DNA of 64,000 bases, taken from positions 1,240,001 to 1,304,000 of the forward strand of contig OY723283.1 of NCBI GenBank assembly GCA_963210315.1, read 5' to 3'. Below the pieces are notes generated by a model. The model had not been told where the DNA came from. It saw only the letters and a list, made by a program, of their open reading frames with translations, and did no database searches. Position 1 is the first letter of the stretch. Every line of letters starts with the position of its first letter. The position numbers were made by a program, and so were the translations under genes. The DNA comes from Rhynchopus euleeides. Lineage: Eukaryota > Euglenozoa > Diplonemea > Diplonemida > Diplonemidae. Positions 1 to 11,262 of this stretch are shown here, in pieces.

Positions 1-1985
1 ATTTGTTGGTGGGGTACTAATTTGGTGGATTTGGGGGTTCTGGAAGAAGTTGGTGGGTTATTACCCCACCAACATTACTTGAGTGACGGTATTTCGCATC
101 TTTCCGTTCTGTCTACCTAGACCACCTCCCCCACCCACACCACACAAGATTTGCTCTTGGTAGCTGCTATCCCCCGCCCCCCCCCCCCTTCCAGCGTGCG
201 TCGACTGACAACCCATTTAAATACTGCTTCTGTGTGACGTGCAGGAGGTGGCTTTCTCCACTGTCTACTATTCCCCCCCCCCCCCCGACGTGCTGCTGCA
301 AACTGTGCCTCGTGAAGTTGACTGCAGGTGATTATCATCCCACTTTCCTAAAGGGAGCCCCTCGTGGAGCGGCAGGCACTTTCGGACTCCCGAGTTGTCT
401 GGAGCTGCTGTCAGTTTTTTTGGGCTTCTGTAACAGAGTGGGGTGTGCAGCTTTGGTCTGAAGAGAATGGCGTACTACCACATTCCAAATCTGTGCCGCA
501 GCAGATCGCTGGAAGCAGGAAGTGGTGGTCCCCCCCCTTTACCCCCCCCCCCCCCTGTTCCACACCACTGCACCACTTCCGAATCATACAAGTTGCTGAT
601 CGTAGCTACCAATATACGCTCCTCACCTGCCCTACCCCGCCGTATTCCCTGCATCTTTATTCATGACCGAGTTGATCGCCCCCCTCACACAGTGGGGCCT
701 GTCTCCTTTATCGGTATCGACTGCCCGGTATCTCGTCTCCATGGCTGGGAGTCTTGACCCTGTGTCAAACTGTACACACTGCGGCACCTATTCCCTCTAT
801 AGGCTGCCACTGTTTTTATGCACTTCAGAGGAGGCGAAGGTCCTTTTATCTCCTTGTCCTCTGCGGTGTGGGCTAGTTCTGTTTTTATTTTGGAAAAATC
901 GCCGACTCTTTCTTTCGCTGTTGGTGAACTGTGGCATGCCCGTTCCTGCTTGTTCTTCACTGTCGTGCCTGTGTTCAGGGGTTATCTAGGAGTTATCCCT
1001 CACCGACCAACACCACCCCCCTTCTCCACATTACTGCGGTTAGGATCAGGCTGCTGTTAGGACAACCTGCCTTCTGTGGATGTGAAGGGGAGGGGGGGAT
1101 TTTTTCGGGAGTACATTTTTACTACGATGCCACCCCTCCTCCTCCCGGTTCTACTTGTGGATTGAAAAGTTTTGTGGTGATTTTCGGGCTGTTTTGTTCT
1201 AACGTTTTCTCCATTCAAACAAAAATGGAGTGCATCTGACTCGCGTTGCTGAGCGATCTCTGGTCGAAGTTCTCCTTCATCGAGACAAAAATATGGCCCC
1301 CGTTCGAATCACCAGAGGAAATCTCCAAAGTAAAGCGACGGTGAACCATGGAGGTGTTGTCAGTGATTTGCTGGCAAATCATGAAACTTACCGTTGGGAA
1401 GTAAACACTCAGTGACCTCTCTGTTTGTGCATCGAAAGAACGGTGTCGGCATCGCGAGTGTGCCGGGTGCGTTGTTCTGCCCTGCAAGAAGAAGCCACAC
1501 GGTGGCCGCATGTAATGGAGTGGTCTGTTGTCTCTCGCAAACAAGCCCTGACCACTGTCCCAAAATAAGAAAGAGTGGATCCATCAGTGCATCCCGATTT
1601 CAAGCTGGGCCCCATGCATGTGTGAATCTCTGTTGGCTGCGGTGCAGAACAATAAGTGCATTCACGGGTAGCTATTGCCCCCCCCCCCCCCCCCCACACA
1701 CACACATCACACAAGGCGTCGCACGGTAGTGCGACGGCCTGCATCGGACAGGCGAGGCTGGCATGAGGCCACCCAGTTCATTTGACAGTGCCCCCGCCCC
1801 AAGCCCCAGACATCCTCTTTACCGTTTTGAAGCCGATGATTGAGCCAATGATTGAGACTGCGAGCTCTGGGGATGTGTCGTCCCAGTATGTTTGTGTTGT
1901 GCACACGCACCATCGATCTGAACACAGGACCCCAAACACATTGTCGGGGGTGAGGGGTTGGGCAACATTCATGCTCTAGCGAGCA
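1..1985. other. No gene recognised; upstream region with poly(C) runs
   Basis: No reading frame here looks like a protein, and the short open frames are scattered and low in complexity. Runs of C occur near 175-187, 272-286, 541-554 and 1678-1695. The last part should contain the promoter and 5' UTR of the phosphatase gene beginning at 1986, but I recognise no core promoter motif. Confidence 0.5.
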
Positions 1986-4397
1986 ATGAGTGCATGGCAA
2001 GCAAAGTTTGCTGCACAGTACAAACGGTATGTGCAGTCGCTGCTGCAGCCAAGCGGCCCGGGAGGGGTCAGCCCTCTTGACCATGAGTTCAACGAGCTGC
2101 TGGAAGTTGACTATGAGATGAGCGACAATCCGAACGAGTTCCGCACGGGCATGCAGCCGATTAATCGCAGCAAAAATCGCAACGAGAGTGTCCTCCCCAA
2201 CGACGCGACGCGGGTGCAGCTCGCAGAACTGGGAGGGAATGACAACACATACATCAATGCGAATTATATCGACGGACAGGCGTTGTTCGATCTGCCCTTT
2301 AACTACATTGCGACACAAGCCCCGCTTGAGACGACGATTAAAGATTTCTGGAGGATGGTTGCCGAGTGCAGTGTCAGCTTCATTGTCATGCTGACAACAG
2401 AGCAGAACTCTGCCATATACTGGCCACAGAGCCAGGAGCGGGTTCTCGTGCTCGGCCCGTACACCGTGCGTCTGACAAAGGTCACACAGACGGACGACGT
2501 TATCTTGCGCAACCTGGTGTTGACCAACACAGAGAACCGCATCTCACGCGACATCACGCAGTTCCAGTTCATCGGGTGGCCGGATGAGGGTGTGCCGCGC
2601 AACACTGTGGGCTTGAAGCGCATCATCCTGACTCTCGGGAAGATGCAGGAGGCGGTGCTCAACCCCATCCTGGTGCACTGCGGTGCGGGCGTCGGACGCA
2701 CAGGGGTCTTCATCTCGATGCACGTATGCCTCGCTCTGTTCAGCCTCGAAAAGGAGATCAACGTCAAGAAGGTCGTCAAGATGCTGAAGTATCAGCGCAC
2801 CGGCATGGTGAAGACAAAACTGCAATACCAATACCTGATCTGCGGGCTGAGCCGCGAGTTCCAGAGGATGGTCCTGCGTCACCAGCAGAGCTTCGCAGGC
2901 ACATCCCCCAGCAACTACGTCAACAGCATTGCGAATGGAGCGCTGCCGGATCACCAGTCCGCCCTGCAGGACCCCAGCACCGTCTCGCCTGTGAAGGCCG
3001 TGCCAGCCTCCTCCATCCACAACGGGGTCCACACCGAGACGGCGCTACGCCGCAGCCCATCGACACGCCCGGCCCTCCCCCCGTCGCCCCCAACGTCGCC
3101 CCTGCAGGTGTCGCAGCCCAGCTACGGCCCGCAGCTCACAGGCGTCAACCCGATCCCCTCCGCAGCCGTGCCGCCCCTCAACGTCGTTGGACACGCCGGG
3201 CAGCCCGCCCAGCCTGCAGGCATGCAGGGCTCACACCCAGGCCACCCTGGCCCAGCCCCCGCAGGCCTGGGTGCTGGCTACGACACAGGGGCGAGGGACT
3301 ACGCGGCAGCGCCGCCCCCCCCTGCGGTGTACGCGTCTTACCCCGAGAGGCTCCCGCCCCCGCCCCCTGTCGGGGGCTACACCGAGCAGTTCCCCAGCGG
3401 CGGCGGCATGAAGGAGTCGGCATGGTCACCTCCGCCACCGGATGCTGCGACGCCTGCAGGGTGGCGGCAGCCTGCGGACATGCCTGAGTCGGTGGACCAG
3501 CGCTACCGCGATGCGATCTACGGCGGTGCAGGCAGCCTCAGCGGCGGCCACCAGTCGGCAAGGTCTCGGTCCCCTCCCACGCAGCTGGCGTACACCCCGG
3601 GGCACGGCGGCGGTGTGGGGCATCCCGCTGTGGTGCCTGCCAGCAGCAGCCGGTTTGCAGGGCGGACATCGCCGTTCCCCCCCTCGGGTGGGCACGCGCC
3701 GGGGGCGGAGCCCACGGCAGGGTACCGAGACAACTCTCAGGGACAGCGCGAATCGGTGCTCCAGGTATAGTGAATGGAAGCGGGGAGGGGTGCACAGTTC
3801 CAGGGTGGCAGTTTGCTGACGTGGTGCCTCCACATGTCTTGCTTCTGACTGCTTTTAGGGGCCATTTTATTTCGTTGGGTCACCCCTACCGCTTGCCCCT
3901 TGCCTTGCAGATGCTGGCGAAGCTCACGGAGCAGACGAAACGCATGCGTTCGGCGCCTTCTGCCAATGCCACCCCCTCCTATGCGGACCCGAGGGACAAC
4001 AACATCGGTGTCGGGCTCCCCGTGTCTGCCGCTGGATCGCAGGGCCCAACACTCATAAGGAGGTATGCGTAAAGAGTCGCCGAGCGTCTGCCACACAGCG
4101 TGTCACCGATTTGCCCCTCCCCCCGGTCAGGCCAGGGTCTGTCTCAAAGCTAACAAAGGTCTTGTCAGATTGCATACTTTTATGAACTTCCCTTGGAACC
4201 TCGGCCCTTTGACACCACTCCCCCCTCACAGCAGCTCAGTGTCGCCTCCACGGAGTGACCCGACCCGCCGCCCATCTGCCCACGATGGTGGGGGTGGATA
4301 CGGCCTTGGAGGGAGAGTCAAAGATCCCTCCGCTCCGGAGCCCGAAGGGGTCTCGAAATATGCGAATGAGTTTGAGAAGTCGCTCTTCCTGCAGTGA
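1986..4397 (+). CDS. Classical protein tyrosine phosphatase with long proline-rich tail (3 exons)
   Basis: Three exons, 1986-3764, 3911-4062 and 4232-4397, joined at GTATAG...TTGCAG and GTATGC...CTCACAG, give about 698 residues. The catalytic domain spans roughly residues 35-295: the pTyr-loop equivalent KNRNESV (64-70), NDNTYINANYI (85-95), the WPD loop GWPDEGVP with acid D200, the P-loop HCGAGVGRTG with nucleophile C232 and R238, and a Q-loop QRTGMVKTKLQYQ near 270-282. These mark a cysteine-dependent PTP that removes phosphate from tyrosine residues. Two residues usual in the family differ: the pocket tyrosine of KNRY is N66, and the Q-loop glutamine (PTP1B Q262) is K276. Residues 300-698 are rich in P, G, S and A with several polyproline stretches, which could bind SH3 or WW domains. 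The cytosolic location is inferred from the absence of a signal peptide. An alternative acceptor 3 nt downstream at exon 3 also keeps the frame. Confidence 0.88.
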
Positions 4398-5310
4398 GGC
4401 AGGAGGGGGGGCGGGGGCTCCGTTGCCCATCCTAGCCCTGTGCAGTACTGTATCTTGACACCTGTATGCGATGTTCGTCCGTTTCAGTTGGTGTGATATT
4501 TTTTTTGCAAGGAGGCGGGTGAGGGAGCGAGAGAGATGATTTTATGTTTTCCTGCCTGCTCCATATCAGAGCCCTACATCCCTGCCCGATCTGCCTGCTG
4601 GCAAAAAAGGCTTTCTGAGGCAGCTGCTGGTTTTGCAACAACCATATCAAACCATGCGGGGCGGGGTGGGCGTGTGTGTGTCAACAGTGTGGCAGCATCC
4701 AGTTGGTTGATCGGATGTGCTAAGGCGGGAGGGTGGGGGAGCACGCCTTCCGAAAGAGCCTGCACTTCTCCAAAATTGGGATCAACCTTCATCTTTTTCG
4801 TGCAACCCTGTCGTGTGTCGGTCTGCCGAACCGCACCACAGGGTGTCGACTCGTCTCTCGTCGTGCATTGCTCGGCCTCGGCACCATCGCGCGATCTCGC
4901 AGGAACGGCAGACTCCAGCCATAGTATTTTTTTGTAGTACATTGTCCCTAGATTCCAATCCAGCGTTAGTTACCCACCCTTCCAAAAAGCCCCCTGTTTT
5001 CTGTTCTTTTTTTTGCATTATTTTCTCCGTTCCTGATATGTGTGATACACGCCGTGGCACAAAGCAGCCCAAAAACGAAGATCTGGTCGATACGGAGGTC
5101 CCCCCACCCTCCCAGCCCCCGCCCACAATTTTTGAAGGTCGCCCTCACATTTGCTGCGCCTGGTGTGTGCTCCGCAACAACGCTGGTTTCAACACCCACG
5201 TACCCACCAGGCTTTTCCGATACTTCTTACCATGAGTGGCCGCTAGCGCTCAAGGCTGCGGTCGGTTTACCTGTGCTACCACCGCCACTGCCTCACGGGA
5301 GTGTCCGACA
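4398..5310. other. Intergenic region, no gene seen
   Basis: This stretch should hold the 3' UTR of the phosphatase and the 5' UTR/promoter of the channel gene. An open frame runs into the channel gene from 5236, but its first ATG is at 5311, so the earlier part is treated as untranslated. I see no repeat or RNA gene. Confidence 0.5.
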
Positions 5311-7953
5311 ATGGAGGAGGCGGACACACTGTATGGCACACCCGTCAAGAGTTCACCAGGCTTGTCCTGGGTCAGAAATGACCCGTTGGGTCAATCGATG
5401 GCGTCTTTCGATTCGTACGTCAGCCAACGGCAGGGGATGAGACGTGCATCGCATTCGACTGTCGTGTTCCCTTCAGAGCGCATGCTGCGGTTTGTGTCGG
5501 TGTGCCAACCCGAGGGGATACGTCGCACAAGCATGCCAACAGTAGCTGTGCAAAATCCACATGCGCACAGCGAGAATGTCACGGATGAAGGGAGTGCGGA
5601 TGACAAAGAGAAAATCGTTACAAAGGATTCGGTGTCGATCCACACCGGAACTAACGTGGTCCAACAACTGTTCAACATCTTCGACTCGCAGCCCCCCAAA
5701 GGCTATCTGGAGTACGGTGAGTTGTGTGATCTGCTGGACTGCATGGGGATTGTGATGGATGGTTTCCACGAGATTGAGTTCTTCCACGAGATTGACCCAT
5801 CGCGCAGTGGGTGTGTGATCTTCAGCGACTTCCAGAAGGCCCACCGCGACTTCAAGGCTGCAGGGCGGTTTCTGCAATCGCACAATACCGTGAAACTATC
5901 ATGCGCGCTGGCGTCACAGACAGGCACCACACCCGATGACGTGGTCAGGGCTTGGAAGAGCCATGACAGCACGATGCAAGATGAGATGGATGAAGAAGGT
6001 GTGGAGGCTGTGCTGCTCGACCTGGGTCTGGAGCACGACCTGCAGGATGTCGCAGCCTGTCTGGAGGAGTTTGACGCAGACGGCAATGGGAAGCTGAATG
6101 TGACGGAGTTCATCTCGATGTTTACCTACAGCCAGAAGAGCGAGGCAGATCTTCAGTTCGACAAATGGATGATGGAGCTGCGGATCTCTGTCGCATCTGC
6201 GTCCATCAGACGCGCCAACGCCACGAACACCGCCATGATGTCCATGCAGCAGCGCTACGAGAAAAAGTTAGACGACCTTCTCCTCTGGTACAACACGGTC
6301 TACATCTATCCCCTCTACTTCTACGTCCAGCTGCAGATCTTGACATCGCCGTTCAGCTTCAGCTTTCTGGACGACTCCGATGACACGTGGGTTCGCATCT
6401 TTCGGGCATTCCTTCCTGTGACAGACCTGCTCTTTCTGGCGCACATGTGCATCAAATTCATGGCGCCGAAGGAGTCCGCAGACCGGTGGCACTATTCACT
6501 CTCAGACAGGATGGTGCGGTACCTGCGATCATGGGACTTCTTCTTCGATTTCCTGATTATGCTCCCCCTGGACCTGCTTCCCTTCTCCGCCACCTTCCTC
6601 AACCCGCTGTGCCGCATGAACAAGCTGCTGCTCCTCATGAAGAACCAGAAGCTGTTCCGGATGTGTTGCAGCCACTTGCTGGGCCCCCGTTGGTGGCGCA
6701 TTGCCAACGCGCTCCACTGGTGGATGCTCCTGGCGCACATTATTTCCTGTGTGTTCCACCGTATTTGCATGAATGTCGGCGACGAACATGTTCGTGTTGT
6801 CCTCACGCTGGATGGCTACAGCACAATGGAGGTGCTCCTGCAGTACCTCCAGTGCTACAGCTACACCGTCAACACAATGGCTGGGCTCAGTCGTGGGCTT
6901 TTCCCCTCACACGATGCCAACCTGTTGTGTTCGCTTTGTGTGGTGGTGTTGGGTGTGTTTGTCTACGCCATTATCATCGCCGTAGTGACATCCTCCCTCA
7001 GCATCAAAGGGCATGAGGCTAAGTTTGAAGCGATGTGCACGGAGGTGAAGGACATCCTGGGGCACGAGGTGAAGGAGAACCGCCTCCCCGAGAGCTTCCT
7101 TCACGAGGTGCTTGCCTTTCACAAACACGTCTTCCGCACCATGGCGCAGCTCCACGTGAGTGATGACATGCTGGAAGATCTCCCCCCGCAGCTGAAAGTG
7201 TCTGTCGACCTCGTCTCCGGGCGCAATGTGATCGGGCGTCTGCAGCTTCTCCGCGGGATCACAGACGATGCCATCATCTATACCCTGCACCAATGCATGC
7301 GGGCAGAGGTGTATCCCCCAGGCCACACCATCTTCAACGAAGGAGACGACGGCAGCAGTCTCTACTTCATCCGTTTCGGCACCTGCGAAGTGTTCGGCTC
7401 GCAGGGCCAGACGCATCTGCTCGAGGCGGGCGACAGCTTCGGTGAGATATCCCTGATTGCGAGGGTACGCCGGACCGCGACTGTGCGGACGGTGGGGTTC
7501 TGCAACCTGCTTGTGCTTGGAGAGACATCGTTCCGTGTGGTGATGAACCAGTTCCCCCGGATGCACGCTAGGATCGAGTCGCAAGCGAAGTCGCGAATAG
7601 AAAATCTGCGATACCACAGTGCCAGTGCCAGTGCCATCGGTGGCTTTATACGCGCAATCGCTACTGACAACAAGGAGCCGGCCGGGGATGCACTGGCGTG
7701 GATCAAAGATTACGATGCGTTTTCCAATTCCAATACAACCGAGAGTGCGTGCATGACCCCTCGGCGTGTTCGGGGGTCCGTGGTTCTGAGTTCGCCACGA
7801 GGGATGATCAGAGCTCAGAGCTTGCTTCCCCGAAACCGACAACCCTCAAGATCCAGCCTGTCGCCTGTGATCGAGCCGGAATCATCCTCTTCTTCAGAAC
7901 GACGAGACCCACCTAAAAACCCTCTGCAGTCGAGGTACGGAATAATCGAATAG
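5311..7953 (+). CDS. EF-hand / six-TM-type channel with cyclic-nucleotide-binding domain
   Basis: About 880 residues from the first ATG. Order of parts: a regulatory N-terminus; a degenerate EF-hand loop near residues 162-173; a canonical EF-hand loop DADGNGKLNVTE at 255-266; a hydrophobic channel core around 323-567; a C-linker; and a cyclic-nucleotide-binding domain at about 654-763 with the phosphate-binding cassette FGEISLI (710-716) followed by RRTATV (720-725). This is the layout of CNG/HCN/EAG-like channels with an added calcium sensor, so it probably conducts cations across a membrane under control of cAMP/cGMP and Ca2+. The pore segment (CYSYTVNTMAGLSRG) lacks the K-channel GYGD filter, and the S4 region is poor in arginine, so selectivity and voltage sensing are doubtful. 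An in-frame GTACGG at 7935 followed by TTTCACAG at about 7985 could be a last intron changing the final residues. The frame is open upstream to 5236, but only GTG is available there. Confidence 0.87.
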   Translation: MEEADTLYGTPVKSSPGLSWVRNDPLGQSMASFDSYVSQRQGMRRASHSTVVFPSERMLRFVSVCQPEGIRRTSMPTVAVQNPHAHSENVTDEGSADDKEKIVTKDSVSIHTGTNVVQQLFNIFDSQPPKGYLEYGELCDLLDCMGIVMDGFHEIEFFHEIDPSRSGCVIFSDFQKAHRDFKAAGRFLQSHNTVKLSCALASQTGTTPDDVVRAWKSHDSTMQDEMDEEGVEAVLLDLGLEHDLQDVAACLEEFDADGNGKLNVTEFISMFTYSQKSEADLQFDKWMMELRISVASASIRRANATNTAMMSMQQRYEKKLDDLLLWYNTVYIYPLYFYVQLQILTSPFSFSFLDDSDDTWVRIFRAFLPVTDLLFLAHMCIKFMAPKESADRWHYSLSDRMVRYLRSWDFFFDFLIMLPLDLLPFSATFLNPLCRMNKLLLLMKNQKLFRMCCSHLLGPRWWRIANALHWWMLLAHIISCVFHRICMNVGDEHVRVVLTLDGYSTMEVLLQYLQCYSYTVNTMAGLSRGLFPSHDANLLCSLCVVVLGVFVYAIIIAVVTSSLSIKGHEAKFEAMCTEVKDILGHEVKENRLPESFLHEVLAFHKHVFRTMAQLHVSDDMLEDLPPQLKVSVDLVSGRNVIGRLQLLRGITDDAIIYTLHQCMRAEVYPPGHTIFNEGDDGSSLYFIRFGTCEVFGSQGQTHLLEAGDSFGEISLIARVRRTATVRTVGFCNLLVLGETSFRVVMNQFPRMHARIESQAKSRIENLRYHSASASAIGGFIRAIATDNKEPAGDALAWIKDYDAFSNSNTTESACMTPRRVRGSVVLSSPRGMIRAQSLLPRNRQPSRSSLSPVIEPESSSSSERRDPPKNPLQSRYGIIE

Positions 7954-8439
7954 CGGAAGAACTGACGGGACGTTTTCTTTCACAGACACCCTCCGTCTGT
8001 TTCCCTGTCATGTGTGTGCACATCTGTGGGCCCATTCTTCGGATATCGATAATCCCGCGCACGCCTCCTGATTTATGTTTCAACCATCACTTCCGTGATG
8101 GTCTACTGATGCATACACCAGCTCCGAATCCCAGGTCTTATAAACCTCTGCAGTATTCCAACAACACCCTTCCACCCCTCCAACGTGCACCCCCCTTCGA
8201 TACGCTTTCGCGATCCCGCAAGTATCATATCTGCACAGAGATTTGATCACCTCCATCACAGGCCATACACATCGATCGGCTGTTTGCTGTGAATTATTCT
8301 GCATAGGAATCAGACATCTGCCCTGCTCGTGAGGGGGGTGGGGACTGGCGTGACTGTGCCGGGAGGGCGAAGGAGAAGCGGTTCACCCTACTCTGCAATG
8401 TCTTGAGGGTTGTGCCGGTGCACTCATCCAACCGGCACC
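7954..8439. other. Intergenic region, no gene seen
   Basis: Short spacer between two + strand genes; presumably terminator/3' UTR and promoter. No repeat or motif recognised. Confidence 0.5.
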
Positions 8440-11262
8440 ATGGGTTGCGGTGCGAGTGGGCCTAAGGAGGTGGATGAGACGAAGGTGAAAAAATCTACGA
8501 AGAAGGGCGGTGACAAGCAGTCGCGGAAAGAGACGTCCTACAAGACGATCGTCGTGCAGGAGGCGACGAGTGGGGGCGACGTGGCATGCCAATCCAACCA
8601 GACAACCAACCAGCAAGGCAGAGAGCCTCCGGTTGAGAAGCGGGCAGCTTCAGAGGCGGTAACTTCGTGCGAATCACCGCTGTGTTCTAAAGATGAAGTT
8701 TCGCCCATCGTCCTCACATCCGATACGCCGGAGAACGCTGCCGAATCCGATACAAAGGCGGCCCCCATGCAGGCAACCCCCGTGCAGTCTCCTCCCGACG
8801 AGGAGACCCCTGTGCAGGCCACTGGGGGTCTTCATTGTCCGGAGGACAACCTCGACAAAAAGTCAGTTGTGACCCCGGAGTACAACCCTAGAGAGCTTGA
8901 GATTGTGAGGTGTCGGAGCCGCAGCTCTGGGAGCACCACCTCGCAGGTGTCGATGGGGTCCCCACGGAATACCACCAATGTGCGGATCGAGTCGGGGTCG
9001 TCCGGGCCGTCGTATGGCGGCTCGTCGCAGTTCTACCGGCATGGCAGCAATGTGAAGCCTGGGCGACAAAGCAGCATGTCTCCGATATCACCCATGCGGA
9101 AGCCTTCTGTGCAGGGGCGCAGCAATTCGTCGCGTATGGTGAATCGGAAGGGGGGCCCGACAGCACATGACGAGAGTGACATGCGCCGCAGGATGCTCCT
9201 CAAGCGTGAGGGCTGTGATGAGCCGGATCCAGAGCCTTGCTCGCCGTCTGGCATGTTGGAGCAGCCGCGTGACCTGTCGCGGTTCAAGCGTATACAGAGT
9301 GTCGAGTTCTGCTCCAGCGCATCGGGAACACCTGGGTCAGCCGCAGATCTGCAGCCGTCCAACCGGAAGAGCATTTCGCGTGCCAATAGCGATGCGCCCC
9401 ATCTGCGCACGCCATCTGCTCTGAGCAGCCAGACGGCCCACACGGTGAACAGTGGGGCGCCTTTGGTGTTCCCTTCGCTGCAGCAGCGTGATGCCACGCA
9501 CTGTCCGCCCTACTCGCTGCCGCTGTCGATAGTGCCGATCACCGGGGTGAAGGATGACCCGAACCCTCTGGAGCAGACGCTCGGCAGCAACTACGATGAT
9601 GAGATGAGCAGCAGCAGCACGTCCACCTCCATCTGCAGCATGAAGGAGAAGGTGCGCCGCACGATGCCTGGGCGCAGCGAGATGGTGGAGAACAACCATA
9701 TCGAGCTGATCGAGGAGGCGATTTCTCTGCAGCAGGACTACCTGGAGGTGGACCACTGCGAGCTGGTGGAGCTGCCCCTGTCGCTGCGGCAGCTCTCGGA
9801 GAATCTGACGGTGTTGATGGCGACGCACAACCGGCTGCGGGTTCTCCCGGTATTCTTCGCGGAATTTTCGCAGCTGCGTACCCTTGCGCTATCCTACAAC
9901 GAGTTGGAGGAACTGCCCAGCGACTTTGGCATGCTGCACGGCCTTGTGGAGGTGGATCTCAGCCACAACCGCCTGCGTGAGCTGCCTGAATCGTTCGCTC
10001 TCCTCGAGAACCTGAAGATGATCAATCTTGATTTCAACGACTTTCACACATTCCCCGAGGTTGCCCTCAAGCCTCCGGTATGTCAGATGTCAGTGTAGGT
10101 TGCATGTCCTCTCAGCATTCGTATTTCGCATTCGGCTCAGACCCGTGACTCATGTGACGGGTTAATCTTTTGGGCACACGACTTTCGCATAAATAGTCTT
10201 TTCTGCATGCTCTGCGAAGGTGGCATCAGGCTACACACGAACACTCTCACTGGCCACAGCATATCGAGGAGTTCTATCTGGCAGAGAATCACCATCTGGG
10301 TAACTTACCTGAAACGAGTGTACTGCGAGAGGCGAAGTCCTTGACACAGGTATGTGATGTGCACAGTGGCGCTGAGCTGCGCGGAGCTGAACCCCCCTAT
10401 CATGTTTTCTCGCACTGGGGTCAATTGTGGTTGTTGGGTCGTATGGGTCATAGCAGCTCCCCCCTGTCATGCCAGCACAGTGCGGTTCCACAGCACCCCG
10501 CTTTGCGTACAAACAAGTCCACGCTTCTTCCTGTCAGCAAGGGGTATAGGGCCGATGTTTCCATCACTTCACTCAAACCGCCCCCCCCCCCCCTCTGCAC
10601 AGCTTGCTATCGACAACATCCCTGAGTTGGTGAAGCAGTGCGCAGAGCGCTACCGTGAGCTGTTGGAGGCACAGCCGCAGCTTATCCTGTGGAATAAGAT
10701 CTGGCCCGACAAGGTGCTGGACTTTATGTACATCGGCAGCCTGCGAAGCGCACAGACCAACACTGTGTACGAGAAGGAGGGCATCAAGTTTGTTGTGACC
10801 TGCGGGCGTAACATGCAGATCAACAACTCAGGGGTCGTGCGGCTGGAGCTTGGGGTGGAGGATGTCGAGGGGGAGAGCCTGAAGCCATTCTTCGAGACCT
10901 TCAAAACCTTTGTCAAGGCGTCGATCGGAAGCGGGCGGGTCCTGGTGCACTGCTTCGCTGGCCTCAGCAGGTCTGCCACCATGGTGCTTTCCTACCTGAT
11001 GAGCAGCGAAGGCATGAGGCTCGACAAGGCTATGGAACACCTGATGCGTGTCCGCCCCAACGTGCATCCCAACCCCACCTTCATGAAAGAGCTGATCTTG
11101 TACGACACAGAGCTGTTCCCCGGCGAGCGTGCGCTCGATATGACCCACCTGGGCGAAGAGAGGACGATTCGCAGGCTGAACAATGCCTCCACATCGAAGA
11201 TGGACGATCCACCCCCGTCTCCGCAGCAAGCACAGGCCGCCCCACAGCACCTGTCGGTTTGA
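8440..11262 (+). CDS. Myristoylation-type LRR dual-specificity phosphatase (3 exons)
   Basis: Exons 8440-10077, 10260-10349 and 10603-11262 (introns GTATGT...CCACAG and GTATGTG...GCACAG, both phase 0) encode about 795 residues. The start at 8440 is preferred over an in-frame ATG at 8410 because it gives MGCGAS, a typical N-myristoylation/palmitoylation signal that would place the protein at membranes. Residues 15-425 are polar and low in complexity. Leucine-rich repeats follow at about 428-575 and continue across both splice junctions (for example DLSHNRLRELPESF), which supports the gene model. The C-terminal domain (about 600-760) is a DUSP/MAP-kinase-phosphatase type catalytic domain with HCFAGLSRSAT (C693, R699) and likely acid D663. 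LRR-DUSP fusions are known in some protists, for example the MPL phosphatases of Dictyostelium. The second intron ends in a C-run plus CTCTGCACAG, an all-pyrimidine tract made of poly(C). Substrate unknown; a MAP kinase is the family expectation. Confidence 0.88.

Noticed and set aside
2303-3833. Long antisense open frames across the tyrosine phosphatase gene
   Set aside because: They are shadows of the high-GC coding strand; the catalytic motifs are all in the + frame.
5236-5310. Longer N-terminus of the channel protein starting at 5236
   Set aside because: That start codon is GTG; the first ATG in frame is at 5311.
8410-8439. Ten extra residues on the LRR phosphatase
   Set aside because: Starting at the next ATG gives MGCGAS, a strong acylation signal that would be masked by an upstream start.
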